Below, in pieces: positions 6,024 through 12,635 of a DNA stretch of 23,602 nucleotides. The notes below the pieces were generated by a model. It was not told where the DNA came from, ran no database searches, and worked only from the letters and a program-made list of their open reading frames with translations. The stretch spans positions 1 to 23,602 of the IMG/VR virus record IMGVR_UViG_3300031658_000131. The stretch is one strand, 5' to 3'. Every line of letters begins with the position of its first letter. Within the stretch, counting starts at the first letter, position 1. A program made the translations under genes and the position numbers. Origin of the DNA: a virus.

Positions 6024-6383
6024 TTAATCTGCGTTGATGTCGTCTGCAGACAATGCTCGGTTAAAGAACAAATCTTCCTTACCTAACTTCTGAATGAACA
6101 TGCTCTTACCTTCCTCAGAACCGTTCAACCAGCCTAATGTGATCTTACGACCCGCGTTATTCATACGAAACACTATGGTTCCCTTCTCACGGACGTCATA
6201 TCCCAGCTTAGCTTCATACTTAGCAAAGTACTCACCGTCAATGGTATCCCATGACTCTTTAGCTGCTACGTGTAGATTAATAATTCCACACTTATTACCT
6301 TCACTATCGTAAATGAATACACCAGGTGCTGGATTAGCTTTGATTACTGGAGCTTTCTTAGATACTGCTTTAGATTTGATCAT
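6024..6383 (-). CDS. Hypothetical early protein, 119 residues
   Basis: ATG 6383 (MIKSKAVSKKAPVIKA) has AAGGAAG upstream. An in-frame ATG at 6431 would add 16 residues but lies inside a shared upstream element (6420-6435), so I prefer 6383. The start is basic. The body is a probable beta-rich domain (GVFIYDSEGNKCGIINLHVA) and the end is acidic (ALSADDINAD). No family recognised. It forms its own unit: terminators lie on both sides, and the CCATATGG element lies about 36 nt upstream. Position next to the genome-end gap suggests an immediate early gene. Confidence 0.7.
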   Translation of the reverse strand: MIKSKAVSKKAPVIKANPAPGVFIYDSEGNKCGIINLHVAAKESWDTIDGEYFAKYEAKLGYDVREKGTIVFRMNNAGRKITLGWLNGSEEGKSMFIQKLGKEDLFFNRALSADDINAD

Positions 6384-6419
6384 AACAATTACTTCCTTAA
6401 TGGTATAAGACACGGATTG

Positions 6420-6435
6420 TGCCAACACCATATGG
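6420..6435 (-). promoter_or_regulatory. Repeated CCATATGG element, copy 1
   Basis: Minus-strand CCATATGGTGTTGGCA matches 14 of 16 bases with the element at 6761-6776. Both lie some 27-36 nt before the start of an early gene. CCATATGG is a perfect palindrome. It is a candidate early promoter or operator. The short stems here do not match the classic N4 vRNAP hairpin (5-7 bp stem, 3-nt loop). Confidence 0.45.
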
Positions 6436-6507
6436 AAAGGATATTAGATTTAACAGGCAACGTAACTATCGTGGGAGTGTGTAGGTGTCTAGTGTTAGAG
6501 TGTCTAT

Positions 6508-6531
6508 AAAAAAACCCTACCCGAAGGTAGG
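6508..6531 (-). terminator. Strong intrinsic terminator after the 6539-6733 gene
   Basis: On the minus strand CCTACC-TTCG-GGTAGG (6531-6516) has an especially stable UUCG-type loop. G and a run of seven T follow. It lies 7 nt past the stop of the 64-residue gene. Confidence 0.88.
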
Positions 6532-6538
6532 ATTAGAA

Positions 6539-6733
6539 TTATGCACGTCTACTTGCTATAAGGCTTCGTAGTGATGCACGTTCCTCTGGTGATGAGGATA
6601 GCTTAGCGATGTCTACGACTGCGTCATGGGTAGACTCTTCGATGGCTACGTATAGGTTGATATCTACTAGCTCTAGTACAGAGGTGATAGTATGAGTGGT
6701 GCTGCCAACTGTGGATGAGATAAACTTTAACAT
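6539..6733 (-). CDS. Hypothetical 64-residue first early protein
   Basis: Start ATG 6733 is chosen because TAGGAG lies 7 nt before it. The in-frame ATG at 6772 coincides with the shared upstream element and lacks a ribosome site. The product (MLKFISSTVGSTTHTITSVL, then ELVDINLYVAIEESTHDAVV) is small, with a helical C-terminus ending SLIASRRA. It has no recognisable family. As the gene nearest the divergent gap, with its own terminator, it is probably the first early transcription unit to be expressed. Confidence 0.68.
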   Translation of the reverse strand: MLKFISSTVGSTTHTITSVLELVDINLYVAIEESTHDAVVDIAKLSSSPEERASLRSLIASRRA

Positions 6734-6760
6734 GGTGATGCTCCTAGGATGTGGCATGAT

Positions 6761-6776
6761 TGCCAGTACCATATGG
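6761..6776 (-). promoter_or_regulatory. Repeated CCATATGG element, copy 2
   Basis: Minus-strand CCATATGGTACTGGCA is followed by ATCATGCC, so that GGCA-ATCA-TGCC can form a small hairpin. It is the partner of the element at 6420-6435 and lies about 27 nt before the ATG of the 64-residue early gene. A weaker match, ATATGGTGTT on the plus strand at 7131-7140, overlaps the start of the late operon. Confidence 0.45.
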
Positions 6777-6934
6777 TTAAGGGACGTTAAGGTCAGATTA
6801 ATGAGGGGGGGTGTTCTGTTAGTTGTTGCTGTGGGCTATTAGTACTGTACCCATACCTAATAATAATTTTCTTCTAAATACCTGTATTAGCTGTTACTGT
6901 TATATAGTATGTGTGTATTTAGCTTGTATTAGTG

Positions 6935-6968
6935 GTAGTAGGTAAGTACTATATAGTTACACTACTAC
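6935..6968. other. Hairpin in the divergent gap
   Basis: GTAGTAGGTAA (6935-6945) pairs with TTACACTACTAC (6957-6968), giving 11 pairs with one bulged base and an 11-nt loop (GTACTATATAG). No T-run follows on either strand, so it is not an ordinary terminator. Confidence 0.6.
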
Positions 6969-6985
6969 TGTTAAGGTAGTTCTTC

Positions 6986-6997
6986 AGGAGGTGATCC
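6986..6997 (+). promoter_or_regulatory. Full-length Shine-Dalgarno-like sequence without a start codon
   Basis: AGGAGGTGATCC is perfectly complementary to 12 nt of the usual bacterial 16S rRNA 3' end (GGATCACCTCCT). No ATG, GTG or TTG lies at the usual distance downstream, so it does not look like a ribosome site for a gene. On the minus strand the same bases copy the 16S tail itself. Confidence 0.6.
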
Positions 6998-7021
6998 TTC
7001 TCTTAGCTTAAGGCTTTGTTC

Positions 7022-7101
7022 AAGTACCTTATAAGAAGCGAGTAGGAGTAAGGCGAAGCGTAGCGAAAGCCTTACGACTACGAGTAGCTTATTTGGTACT
7101 T
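7022..7101. other. 80-nt symmetric hairpin upstream of the terminase genes
   Basis: From the outside in: AAGTACC/GGTACTT (7 bp); a 3x3 loop; TAAG/CTTA (4 bp); a 6x6 loop; GTAG/CTAC (4 bp); a GA/GA tandem mismatch; GTAAGGC/GCCTTAC (7 bp); and a 14-nt loop (GAAGCGTAGCGAAA). All internal loops are symmetric. Tandem GA/GA usually forms sheared pairs, so the rod is probably continuous. It could be a structured RNA, a packaging or terminus signal, or a processing site. It is not followed by a T-run. Confidence 0.75.
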
Positions 7102-7145
7102 ATCTATTAGACTATAACTGTATTATAAATTATATGGTGTTATCT

Positions 7146-7853
7146 ATGGATCCAAATACAGAAGTTAAAGAGGTATATCTGTCTAAGGAGGAGTTTAAAG
7201 CTACTCTGCCTAAGGCTATGAAGGGCCGTATAAGCGATGAGCTTATGGGTAGTATCAATGGTCTGCTTCAGGAGCAATCTACGAGAGTAGAGTTCCGTGA
7301 GAACCTGATAGGGTATGCAAGTGTGCTGGCGCAAGGCCGGTACAAGGTGGAGGATTATGTCTCTGCTGTGAAGTATGTGAGTCATAAGATGCTTGGCTCA
7401 ACCAATCTAGAATCATATGTGAAGACGTTCCCTGAGCGGTACCAGAGACTCCTGAATGATGGTGTCGATGACCATAGGGTTAGTGCGTATGCGTCTGCCT
7501 ACAACAAGAACCAGCTAGTTAATAAGATCTATGAGCAGACGCTTATACCGTCCCATATCCTGAATGCTGATGTGTTCCAGAAGGCGCTTAATGTGCAAGC
7601 TGAGTTGATGGTTCATGCCAATAGTGAGAAGGTTCGGAGTGATGCTGCGAATAGTCTCCTGACCCATCTTAAGAGACCTGAGGTTACTAAGATTGAGTTA
7701 GATGTTGGTTTAAAAGAAGATAAAACCATCAATGATCTGCGTCAGGCTACTATGGCTCTAGCCGCGAGCCAGCGGGATATGATAAAGTCGGGGATGATGA
7801 ATGCGAAAGAAGTCGCTCATAGTCAAATTATAGAAGGTGAGGTGGTAGAGTAA
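7146..7853 (+). CDS. Putative terminase small subunit (N4-like)
   Basis: A 235-residue, mostly helical soluble protein with an acidic start (MDPNTEVKEVYLSKEEFKA). It has a probable helix-turn-helix region (about residues 70-100, VEDYVSAVKYVSHKMLGSTN) and a segment ANSLLTHLKRPEVTKIELDV near residue 185. The C-terminus is typical of phage small terminases (LRQATMALAASQRDMIKSGM, then NAKEVAHSQIIEGEVVE). Small terminases bind the packaging site and load the large subunit. Position two genes before the large terminase supports this. ATG 7146 is preferred over 7134 because GGTG lies ahead of it. No strong ribosome site is present for either. Its stop overlaps the next ATG as TAATG. Confidence 0.6.
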   Translation: MDPNTEVKEVYLSKEEFKATLPKAMKGRISDELMGSINGLLQEQSTRVEFRENLIGYASVLAQGRYKVEDYVSAVKYVSHKMLGSTNLESYVKTFPERYQRLLNDGVDDHRVSAYASAYNKNQLVNKIYEQTLIPSHILNADVFQKALNVQAELMVHANSEKVRSDAANSLLTHLKRPEVTKIELDVGLKEDKTINDLRQATMALAASQRDMIKSGMMNAKEVAHSQIIEGEVVE

Positions 7854-8515
7854 TGGCCGGAATCTCTGGGTTACAGGGTGTATTGACTGATTTGTTTAGC
7901 CAGTATACTGATGGATTAATGCCCTATGAAGAATATGCTGCCAATGTGCAGATGATTCAGAAGGGTGACCCAGAGGTGTTTCAGCAGTTACAGGACGTGA
8001 ATACTGCTCAGAAGGGTAAAATGTTGGATACTCTTCAGTTTGAAACTGATGACTATAGTATGGACGATTGGAGCAAGGCTGGTCTTGAAAATATCAAGTC
8101 TGGTAACCTGGATGTACCCTTTGGAACAGAGAATGATTACTTGCCTTTAGGTGGGTCTGAGACTGATGTTTGGGGTGGTCATTCTGGTGGTAGGGTGTTC
8201 GTGTCCGGTAATGCTATTGAGCAGCCCCAGATGCCTCTCTCTGAGGTGTTGCGCCATGAAGGGTCACATAGTGTGTTCAACTTCCCTGGCATCTCACATG
8301 AGCAGGAAGAGGGGCTTATCCGTCAGCGTGACAATCAGTATGCTGATATCAATAATACAGCTCGTCCTAACGTCCCTCCCATGACAGATCTCCAAGCAAG
8401 TCAGATGCAATTTGTTACTGATAATATCAATGACCGCACACAAAATCCGCCTACGGTGGTGAAGGATGTGCAGCCTAAAAGTGGTTGGGAAAAGTTTGCT
8501 GGACTTTTTAACTAA
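7853..8515 (+). CDS. Protein with HExxH zinc-metallopeptidase motif between the terminase genes
   Basis: The 220-residue product has a helical, polar N-terminal part (GLQGVLTDLFSQYTDGLMPY). A central stretch (GGSETDVWGGHSGGRVFVSG) is followed by SEVLRHEGSHSVFNFPGISH, with HExxH at His135-Glu136-Gly-Ser-His139. Candidate third ligands follow 10-14 residues later (His149, Glu152 or Glu153). That arrangement matches the zinc site of gluzincin-type peptidases, although no signal peptide is present. The C-terminus ends SGWEKFAGLFN. It is coupled to the preceding gene by TAATG. Possible roles are a virion-associated peptidase, a maturation protease, or a degenerate fold used structurally. I do not recognise a named family. 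Confidence 0.7.
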   Translation: MAGISGLQGVLTDLFSQYTDGLMPYEEYAANVQMIQKGDPEVFQQLQDVNTAQKGKMLDTLQFETDDYSMDDWSKAGLENIKSGNLDVPFGTENDYLPLGGSETDVWGGHSGGRVFVSGNAIEQPQMPLSEVLRHEGSHSVFNFPGISHEQEEGLIRQRDNQYADINNTARPNVPPMTDLQASQMQFVTDNINDRTQNPPTVVKDVQPKSGWEKFAGLFN

Positions 8516-8735
8516 TTTACATGAGGAAAGCTTCTCGATTAATGGAGAGGTGTACGATTTTTGTACAATTAAAAACTTTTCCCTTTGTTTTATGGATCTA
8601 ATAGTTTTAATTGAATATACAGAATCTAAGAAAATTATTAAATGCACAAGTGAAGACGAATTTATTTTTTTATTAAAAAAGATGGAAACAGCTCATAATG
8701 TTTTTATTTTTACGCAGGAAAATCTATGTCATTAA
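8466..8735 (+). CDS. Possible small AT-rich gene before the large terminase
   Basis: An 89-codon frame ends 10 nt inside the large terminase gene. It overlaps the previous gene by 50 nt if it starts at ATG 8466 (weak GGTGG ahead). The unique part, from NGEVYDFCTIKNFSLCFMDL to the end, reads like a real protein and is much AT-richer than upstream genes. An in-frame ATT at 8538 sits 9 nt after GAGGAA and would give a natural-looking INGEVYDF start, but ATT starts are rare. The start is therefore uncertain. Function unknown. Confidence 0.5.
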   Translation: MCSLKVVGKSLLDFLTNLHEESFSINGEVYDFCTIKNFSLCFMDLIVLIEYTESKKIIKCTSEDEFIFLLKKMETAHNVFIFTQENLCH

Positions 8736-10318
8736 ATACTGCACCACAATCAGTCGAAGAGTTAGTTAATAATGTTAGTTTCGACACAGATCCTTATTAT
8801 GTTCCGAGTAGTTTTGCTTTAGAGTTCGTTAACTTTATTAAACTAGTTAATGGAGCAGAAGGTGAGGAGAATAAAACTCCAGTCCTTCATTATAAAATGT
8901 TAGATCAGATTGCGACGGGTGATGCCGACATATTAAATATGTTATTCCGTGGATCTGCTAAAACAACACTAATGGGTGAGTATTTATTCTTATATATTGC
9001 AACTTATGGTGGATTCCCAGAGTTTGATGTTGATTTAGCGTTATATGTTTCTGACAGTATAGAGAACGGCGTTAAAAACATGCGGAAGAATTTGGAGTAT
9101 CGTTATGAGAATAGTGATTTTCTTAAAATTTATGTTCCCTTTACTAAGTTCACGGATATTCGTTGGGAATTCCGGAATTCAGAAGGTAAGACGTTTATCG
9201 TAAAAGGTTACGGTGCAAGTACGGGTGTTCGTGGTAGTAAGGAGATGGGTAAGAGACCTACCTTAGCTATATTGGATGACTTGGTGTCGGATGAGGATGC
9301 ACGGTCTCCAACGGTTATTAAATCCATTGAAGATACTGTTTATAAGGCCATCAACTACGCTCTACATCCAATGCGTCGCAGGATTATCTGGTCAGGTACT
9401 CCATTTAACTCTAAGGATCCATTGTATAAGGCTGTTGAGTCTGGTGCCTGGAGTGTGAACGTATTCCCGGTATGTGAGAAGTTCCCATGTAGTAGGGAGG
9501 ACTTCAGAGGTGCTTGGGATGACCGATTCACCTACGAGTACATAGAAGAGCAGTACAACCGTGCAGTGAAGACCGGTCAGATCGCTTCCTTCAACCAGGA
9601 GCTCATGTTGCGCATCATGTCTGACGAAGACAGACTGGTGCAGAACGGAGACATCATTTGGTACGAGCGTAAGGGACTTCTTAAGAACAAAGGTGCTTAT
9701 AATTTCTATATAACTACTGACTTTGCTACGAGCGAGAAAAGTAGTGCTGACTATAGTGTTATATCGGTGTGGGCCCTCAACAGTAACGGTGACTGGTTAT
9801 GGGTCGATGGTATCTGTAAGCGTCAGCTTATGGATCAAAACATTGATGATCTATTCCGTTTGGCTCAGATGTACAAACCACAGCAGGTTGGGGTGGAAGT
9901 GACTGGCCAGCAGGGAGGATTTATCCAATGGATCCAACGTGAGATGACCAACCGTAACAACTACTTCACACTAGCCTCTGAGGGCAACAGTAATAGACCT
10001 GGGATACGTCCGTCTACTAACAAGATGCAGCGATTCAACATTGTGTTACCTTGGTTCAAGATGAAGAAGATCTGGTTCCCTGAGGAGATGAAGCACGATC
10101 CAATCATTGTAGAAGCAATAGATGAGCTATCATTAGCGTCAGCTGCAGGCTTTAAGAGCAAGCACGATGACTTCATTGATACCATCTCAATGCTTGGCTC
10201 ACTTAACTCGTGGAGACCTAGCCAGGAGGTGCAGTCTTCCCTTGGCAGTGATAACTCTGTAATATGGGACGACGATGACGATGACATTTCCTCATACTAC
10301 GATTCATATATTGTGTAG
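8726..10318 (+). CDS. terL: Terminase large subunit (N4 gp68-like)
   Basis: ATP-driven DNA packaging motor with a nuclease domain, acting at the portal. The 530 residues carry an atypical Walker A, FRGSAKTT (74-81), and a Walker B, LAILDDLVSDED (180-191). The coupling motif is WSGTPF (222-227). An RNase H-like nuclease domain has acidic residues at Asp332 (ITTDFA), Glu391 (VGVEVTG) and Asp481/482/485 (HDDFID). Length and motif spacing match N4-type terminases. The tail ends in a run of six Asp (WDDDDDDISS). CAGGAA lies 5 nt before the ATG. The first about 170 codons are AT-richer than the rest, suggesting a mosaic history. Confidence 0.95.
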   Translation: MSLNTAPQSVEELVNNVSFDTDPYYVPSSFALEFVNFIKLVNGAEGEENKTPVLHYKMLDQIATGDADILNMLFRGSAKTTLMGEYLFLYIATYGGFPEFDVDLALYVSDSIENGVKNMRKNLEYRYENSDFLKIYVPFTKFTDIRWEFRNSEGKTFIVKGYGASTGVRGSKEMGKRPTLAILDDLVSDEDARSPTVIKSIEDTVYKAINYALHPMRRRIIWSGTPFNSKDPLYKAVESGAWSVNVFPVCEKFPCSREDFRGAWDDRFTYEYIEEQYNRAVKTGQIASFNQELMLRIMSDEDRLVQNGDIIWYERKGLLKNKGAYNFYITTDFATSEKSSADYSVISVWALNSNGDWLWVDGICKRQLMDQNIDDLFRLAQMYKPQQVGVEVTGQQGGFIQWIQREMTNRNNYFTLASEGNSNRPGIRPSTNKMQRFNIVLPWFKMKKIWFPEEMKHDPIIVEAIDELSLASAAGFKSKHDDFIDTISMLGSLNSWRPSQEVQSSLGSDNSVIWDDDDDDISSYYDSYIV

Positions 10319-10327
10319 AGACAGAAC

Positions 10328-12337
10328 ATGACTACAGCAGCAGAATACGCAGCATTAGCAGCAACTGAAGCAAACCTCGCAGCTACTGCAGCTGTTGAGG
10401 TACAGAATAAGGTAGCTATTGCAGAATCATCTGCAAACCTAGCTACAACTCATGCTGCAACTGTCGGTGCAAGTGTAACAGGCGCAGCAGCCTCAAGTAG
10501 TGCTGCAGCTATACAGGCTATTGTAGCCGAGAACTATAGGGATCTCGCACAACTGTGGGCAAACGCCGATCCAAACGTTGTAGTGGAGGGCACTGCGTTC
10601 TCTGCAAGACACCAAGCGCTATCCACCATCGCTACACTAGCCGCGATGCAGGTTAATTTAGATGCTACGGCAGTTAGCTATGCAGCTGATAAAGCAGTAG
10701 CGGACGCTGCACGAGAGTATTTAGCGTACAGATTAGATACTGGGGATCTAGTGTTTGATAGTAGCGGTATTGACGGAGACATCAGTAATCTAACTGGATC
10801 AGTCAATAGCCAGTTAGCACAGAAGTTAAGTGTTGCCCTCTACAACAGTGACACACTTGGCCTGGCTGATTTTGCTAAGTCTAGTAATGTATCCTTAGAA
10901 AATAAGATAAGTGATTACTTAGATGAAGCTGGTCAAATAGCGTTACAGGCTATGCTTGCAGGAGCAGAGAATACAACTAAGCTCAGCTATGCAGGTGTAG
11001 TAGTTGATCCAACCACCGGCAATATAACTAATGCTGCAGGCTCTGCAGTAGCTACCGAATATGGTGTACGGATGGCCTCCGTAGAGTCCATTATGGATGG
11101 TCAGGGTAAATACACTATAGCTGTACAACAACAGCTAGCAAATAGTATTGCTACGGTTCAGCAAACAATGGAAACAAGTATCTCTAATGTAGTTGATGGT
11201 ACTACTTCTATTAACTTACATAGTGCTACTGTTGATGGCACCAGTTCTATTGTGCAGTACGTTACAAGTGAGACAGATGCACTTGTAGTGGTTAACTCTG
11301 GTACTCCTGCACAACGTGCCGCCTTAACCGGTATGGATACAAATGACCTGTTCATCGAAAAGACTACTGAGACGGGTAGCTCAGGTGTAACGATTGATGT
11401 ATCCAACACATACAAGTACAACGGTACCGCCTGGGTAAAGATCGGTAACAATGCAAACACTCTTGCCTTAGCAGACTTAGCAGATGGTAAGCGTAGTATA
11501 TTTAGTAATGTGTCCCATACTCTTCCGTCAGGTGCAGTAGTAGACGATCTCTGGATCCCTATGACTGGTACCAATGATGCAACATACATACCTGGTGAGG
11601 TGTATCAATACAGCGGTAGTTCCTGGGCAGTAGCTACCAAGTTCTCGGCAGAGATTACCACAGTAAACTCTAAGTACTCAGTTAAGATTAACGCAGCAGG
11701 ACATATTGCAGGTTTTGGATTAACCTCTACTGCTAATAATGATGTTACAGACTCTGGGTTTAGTGAATTTACTGTAGCTGCTGACTCACTCAGAGTGGGT
11801 GGGGTACAAAGTGATGGTACTGTTTCAACTACAGTCCCATTTCGTGTCATAACAGATGGTGGTGTTACAGGCGGAGGAGTGTGTGTTTCCTCTGCTGGTG
11901 TAGAGTCCGGTGGAGTGACACAAGCAGCGTGTGCTACAGCAGGTGGTACTTGGCTCCCTCCAGGTACTTGGATGAGTGACACATACATGAAGTCTGCCAA
12001 TATATCAGGCATGCTGACCGTAGGTAGTCCTGTTGCTACTTCCATAGCAGCTGCCCAGTCTGGTGCAGAAGCAACAGCTTCAGGTGACGCCACTAGTAAG
12101 GCGAATGCTGCTAAGACTGGGGCAGAGCTCACAGCATCAAATGCGCTAGGTGTTGTCACGACAAACATTTACTCCCCTAGTACCACAACTATCAATGGAG
12201 GCAAGATCACTACAGGGTCGCTATATGCAAACCAGATAACCACAGGTACAGGAAATGAGAGGATTGAGATCAATAACGATTCTATCCGGGTGTACAACGG
12301 CGGCGTTCTTAGAGTTAAGATTGGCAACCTAAGCTAA
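10328..12337 (+). CDS. Tail appendage/fibre protein with DUF1983-like domain
   Basis: The 669-residue virion protein starts with an alanine-rich coiled coil (residues 1-70). A tail-fibre linker of the 'LWAN..DPNVVVEGTAFSARH' type follows (76-95). Residues about 360-440 hold two YxYxGxxWxxA strand motifs (TYKYNGTAWVKIG, VYQYSGSSWAVA). Residues 440-510 (VNSKYSVKINAAGHIAGFGL, then FTVAADSLRVG and PFRVITDGG) match the DUF1983 domain of siphovirus tail-tip protein J. A cysteine pair sits in GGGVCVSSAGVESGG and TQAACATAGGTW (518-541). The end, INGGKITTGSLYANQITTG, is the oligomerising C-terminal module seen in J-like proteins. The start has only a weak ribosome site. It follows terL, where N4 carries its tail appendage genes. 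Confidence 0.8.
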   Translation: MTTAAEYAALAATEANLAATAAVEVQNKVAIAESSANLATTHAATVGASVTGAAASSSAAAIQAIVAENYRDLAQLWANADPNVVVEGTAFSARHQALSTIATLAAMQVNLDATAVSYAADKAVADAAREYLAYRLDTGDLVFDSSGIDGDISNLTGSVNSQLAQKLSVALYNSDTLGLADFAKSSNVSLENKISDYLDEAGQIALQAMLAGAENTTKLSYAGVVVDPTTGNITNAAGSAVATEYGVRMASVESIMDGQGKYTIAVQQQLANSIATVQQTMETSISNVVDGTTSINLHSATVDGTSSIVQYVTSETDALVVVNSGTPAQRAALTGMDTNDLFIEKTTETGSSGVTIDVSNTYKYNGTAWVKIGNNANTLALADLADGKRSIFSNVSHTLPSGAVVDDLWIPMTGTNDATYIPGEVYQYSGSSWAVATKFSAEITTVNSKYSVKINAAGHIAGFGLTSTANNDVTDSGFSEFTVAADSLRVGGVQSDGTVSTTVPFRVITDGGVTGGGVCVSSAGVESGGVTQAACATAGGTWLPPGTWMSDTYMKSANISGMLTVGSPVATSIAAAQSGAEATASGDATSKANAAKTGAELTASNALGVVTTNIYSPSTTTINGGKITTGSLYANQITTGTGNERIEINNDSIRVYNGGVLRVKIGNLS

Positions 12338-12347
12338 GGTACACTAT

Positions 12348-12635
12348 ATGAGTTATGGATTTAGAATGTGGGGAGCGGACTCAAGCATAGAGTACGACTC
12401 CAGCTCTGTTACATGGAACCAAGTAGACTTTTATTCAGTTGGTGCTGGATCCTCTGACACACGAACCTTTAGTTCACTATCAGGCAAGGAGGTCAAAGTA
12501 GGCATGTTTTTCATTGACCCGCCTTACTCCACAAGGAAGGCTACCTCACACACAGCTACCCTTAGTAACGGAAATACAACAATTAGTATAAGTGGGGGAT
12601 CAGAATCTATGTACATCCTAGTGTTAATGCGATGA
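12348..12635 (+). CDS. Small beta-rich tail accessory protein, 95 residues
   Basis: Begins MSYGFRMWGADSSIEYDSSS and ends TLSNGNTTISISGGSESMYI with LVLMR. The alternating pattern suggests a small beta sandwich. The MSYG start is shared with the next gene, so they may be paralogues or a split pair. AAGG lies 8 nt before the ATG. The stop overlaps the following ATG by 4 nt. Proteins of this type commonly sit just after J-like tail genes in marine phages. A virion role is inferred from that. Confidence 0.7.
   Translation: MSYGFRMWGADSSIEYDSSSVTWNQVDFYSVGAGSSDTRTFSSLSGKEVKVGMFFIDPPYSTRKATSHTATLSNGNTTISISGGSESMYILVLMR

Larger units (their letters stand above)
6734..7145. other. Gene-free divergent gap, candidate genome-end/packaging region
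   Basis: About 410 bp without a credible gene separates the leftward early arm from the rightward late arm. It holds a run of seven G (6805-6811), AT-rich DNA, two hairpins, a 12-nt complement of the 16S rRNA 3' tail, and probably the promoters of both arms. In N4 the early arm starts at the left genome end and the terminase genes at the right end, reading inwards. A circularised assembly would therefore show exactly this divergent gap, including one copy of the terminal repeat. That mapping is inference. Confidence 0.55.

Noticed and set aside
6986-6997. Remnant of a 16S rRNA gene on the minus strand
   Set aside because: Only 12 nt match. The helix that precedes the 16S tail is absent, so a true rRNA fragment is unlikely.
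7048-7075. Hairpin core CGAAGCG as an N4-type vRNAP early promoter
   Set aside because: N4 promoters need a 5-7 bp stem around a 3-nt loop. Here only two to three pairs flank AAG, and the bases are better explained as the loop of the larger hairpin.
7093-7126. Sigma70 promoter for the terminase genes
   Set aside because: TTGGTA has no good -10 box at 16-18 nt; TATAAC is at 14 and TATTAT at 22. I could not support it as a feature.
8521-8601. ATG at 8521 as the start of a small gene
   Set aside because: That frame ends after 26 codons and is not the frame of the open stretch leading into terL.
11158-12168. Long minus-strand frames at 11158-11589 and 11605-12168
   Set aside because: They are mirror frames of the 669-residue tail protein in Ser/Thr/Ala-rich DNA. 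Their translation is low-complexity and they have no ribosome site.
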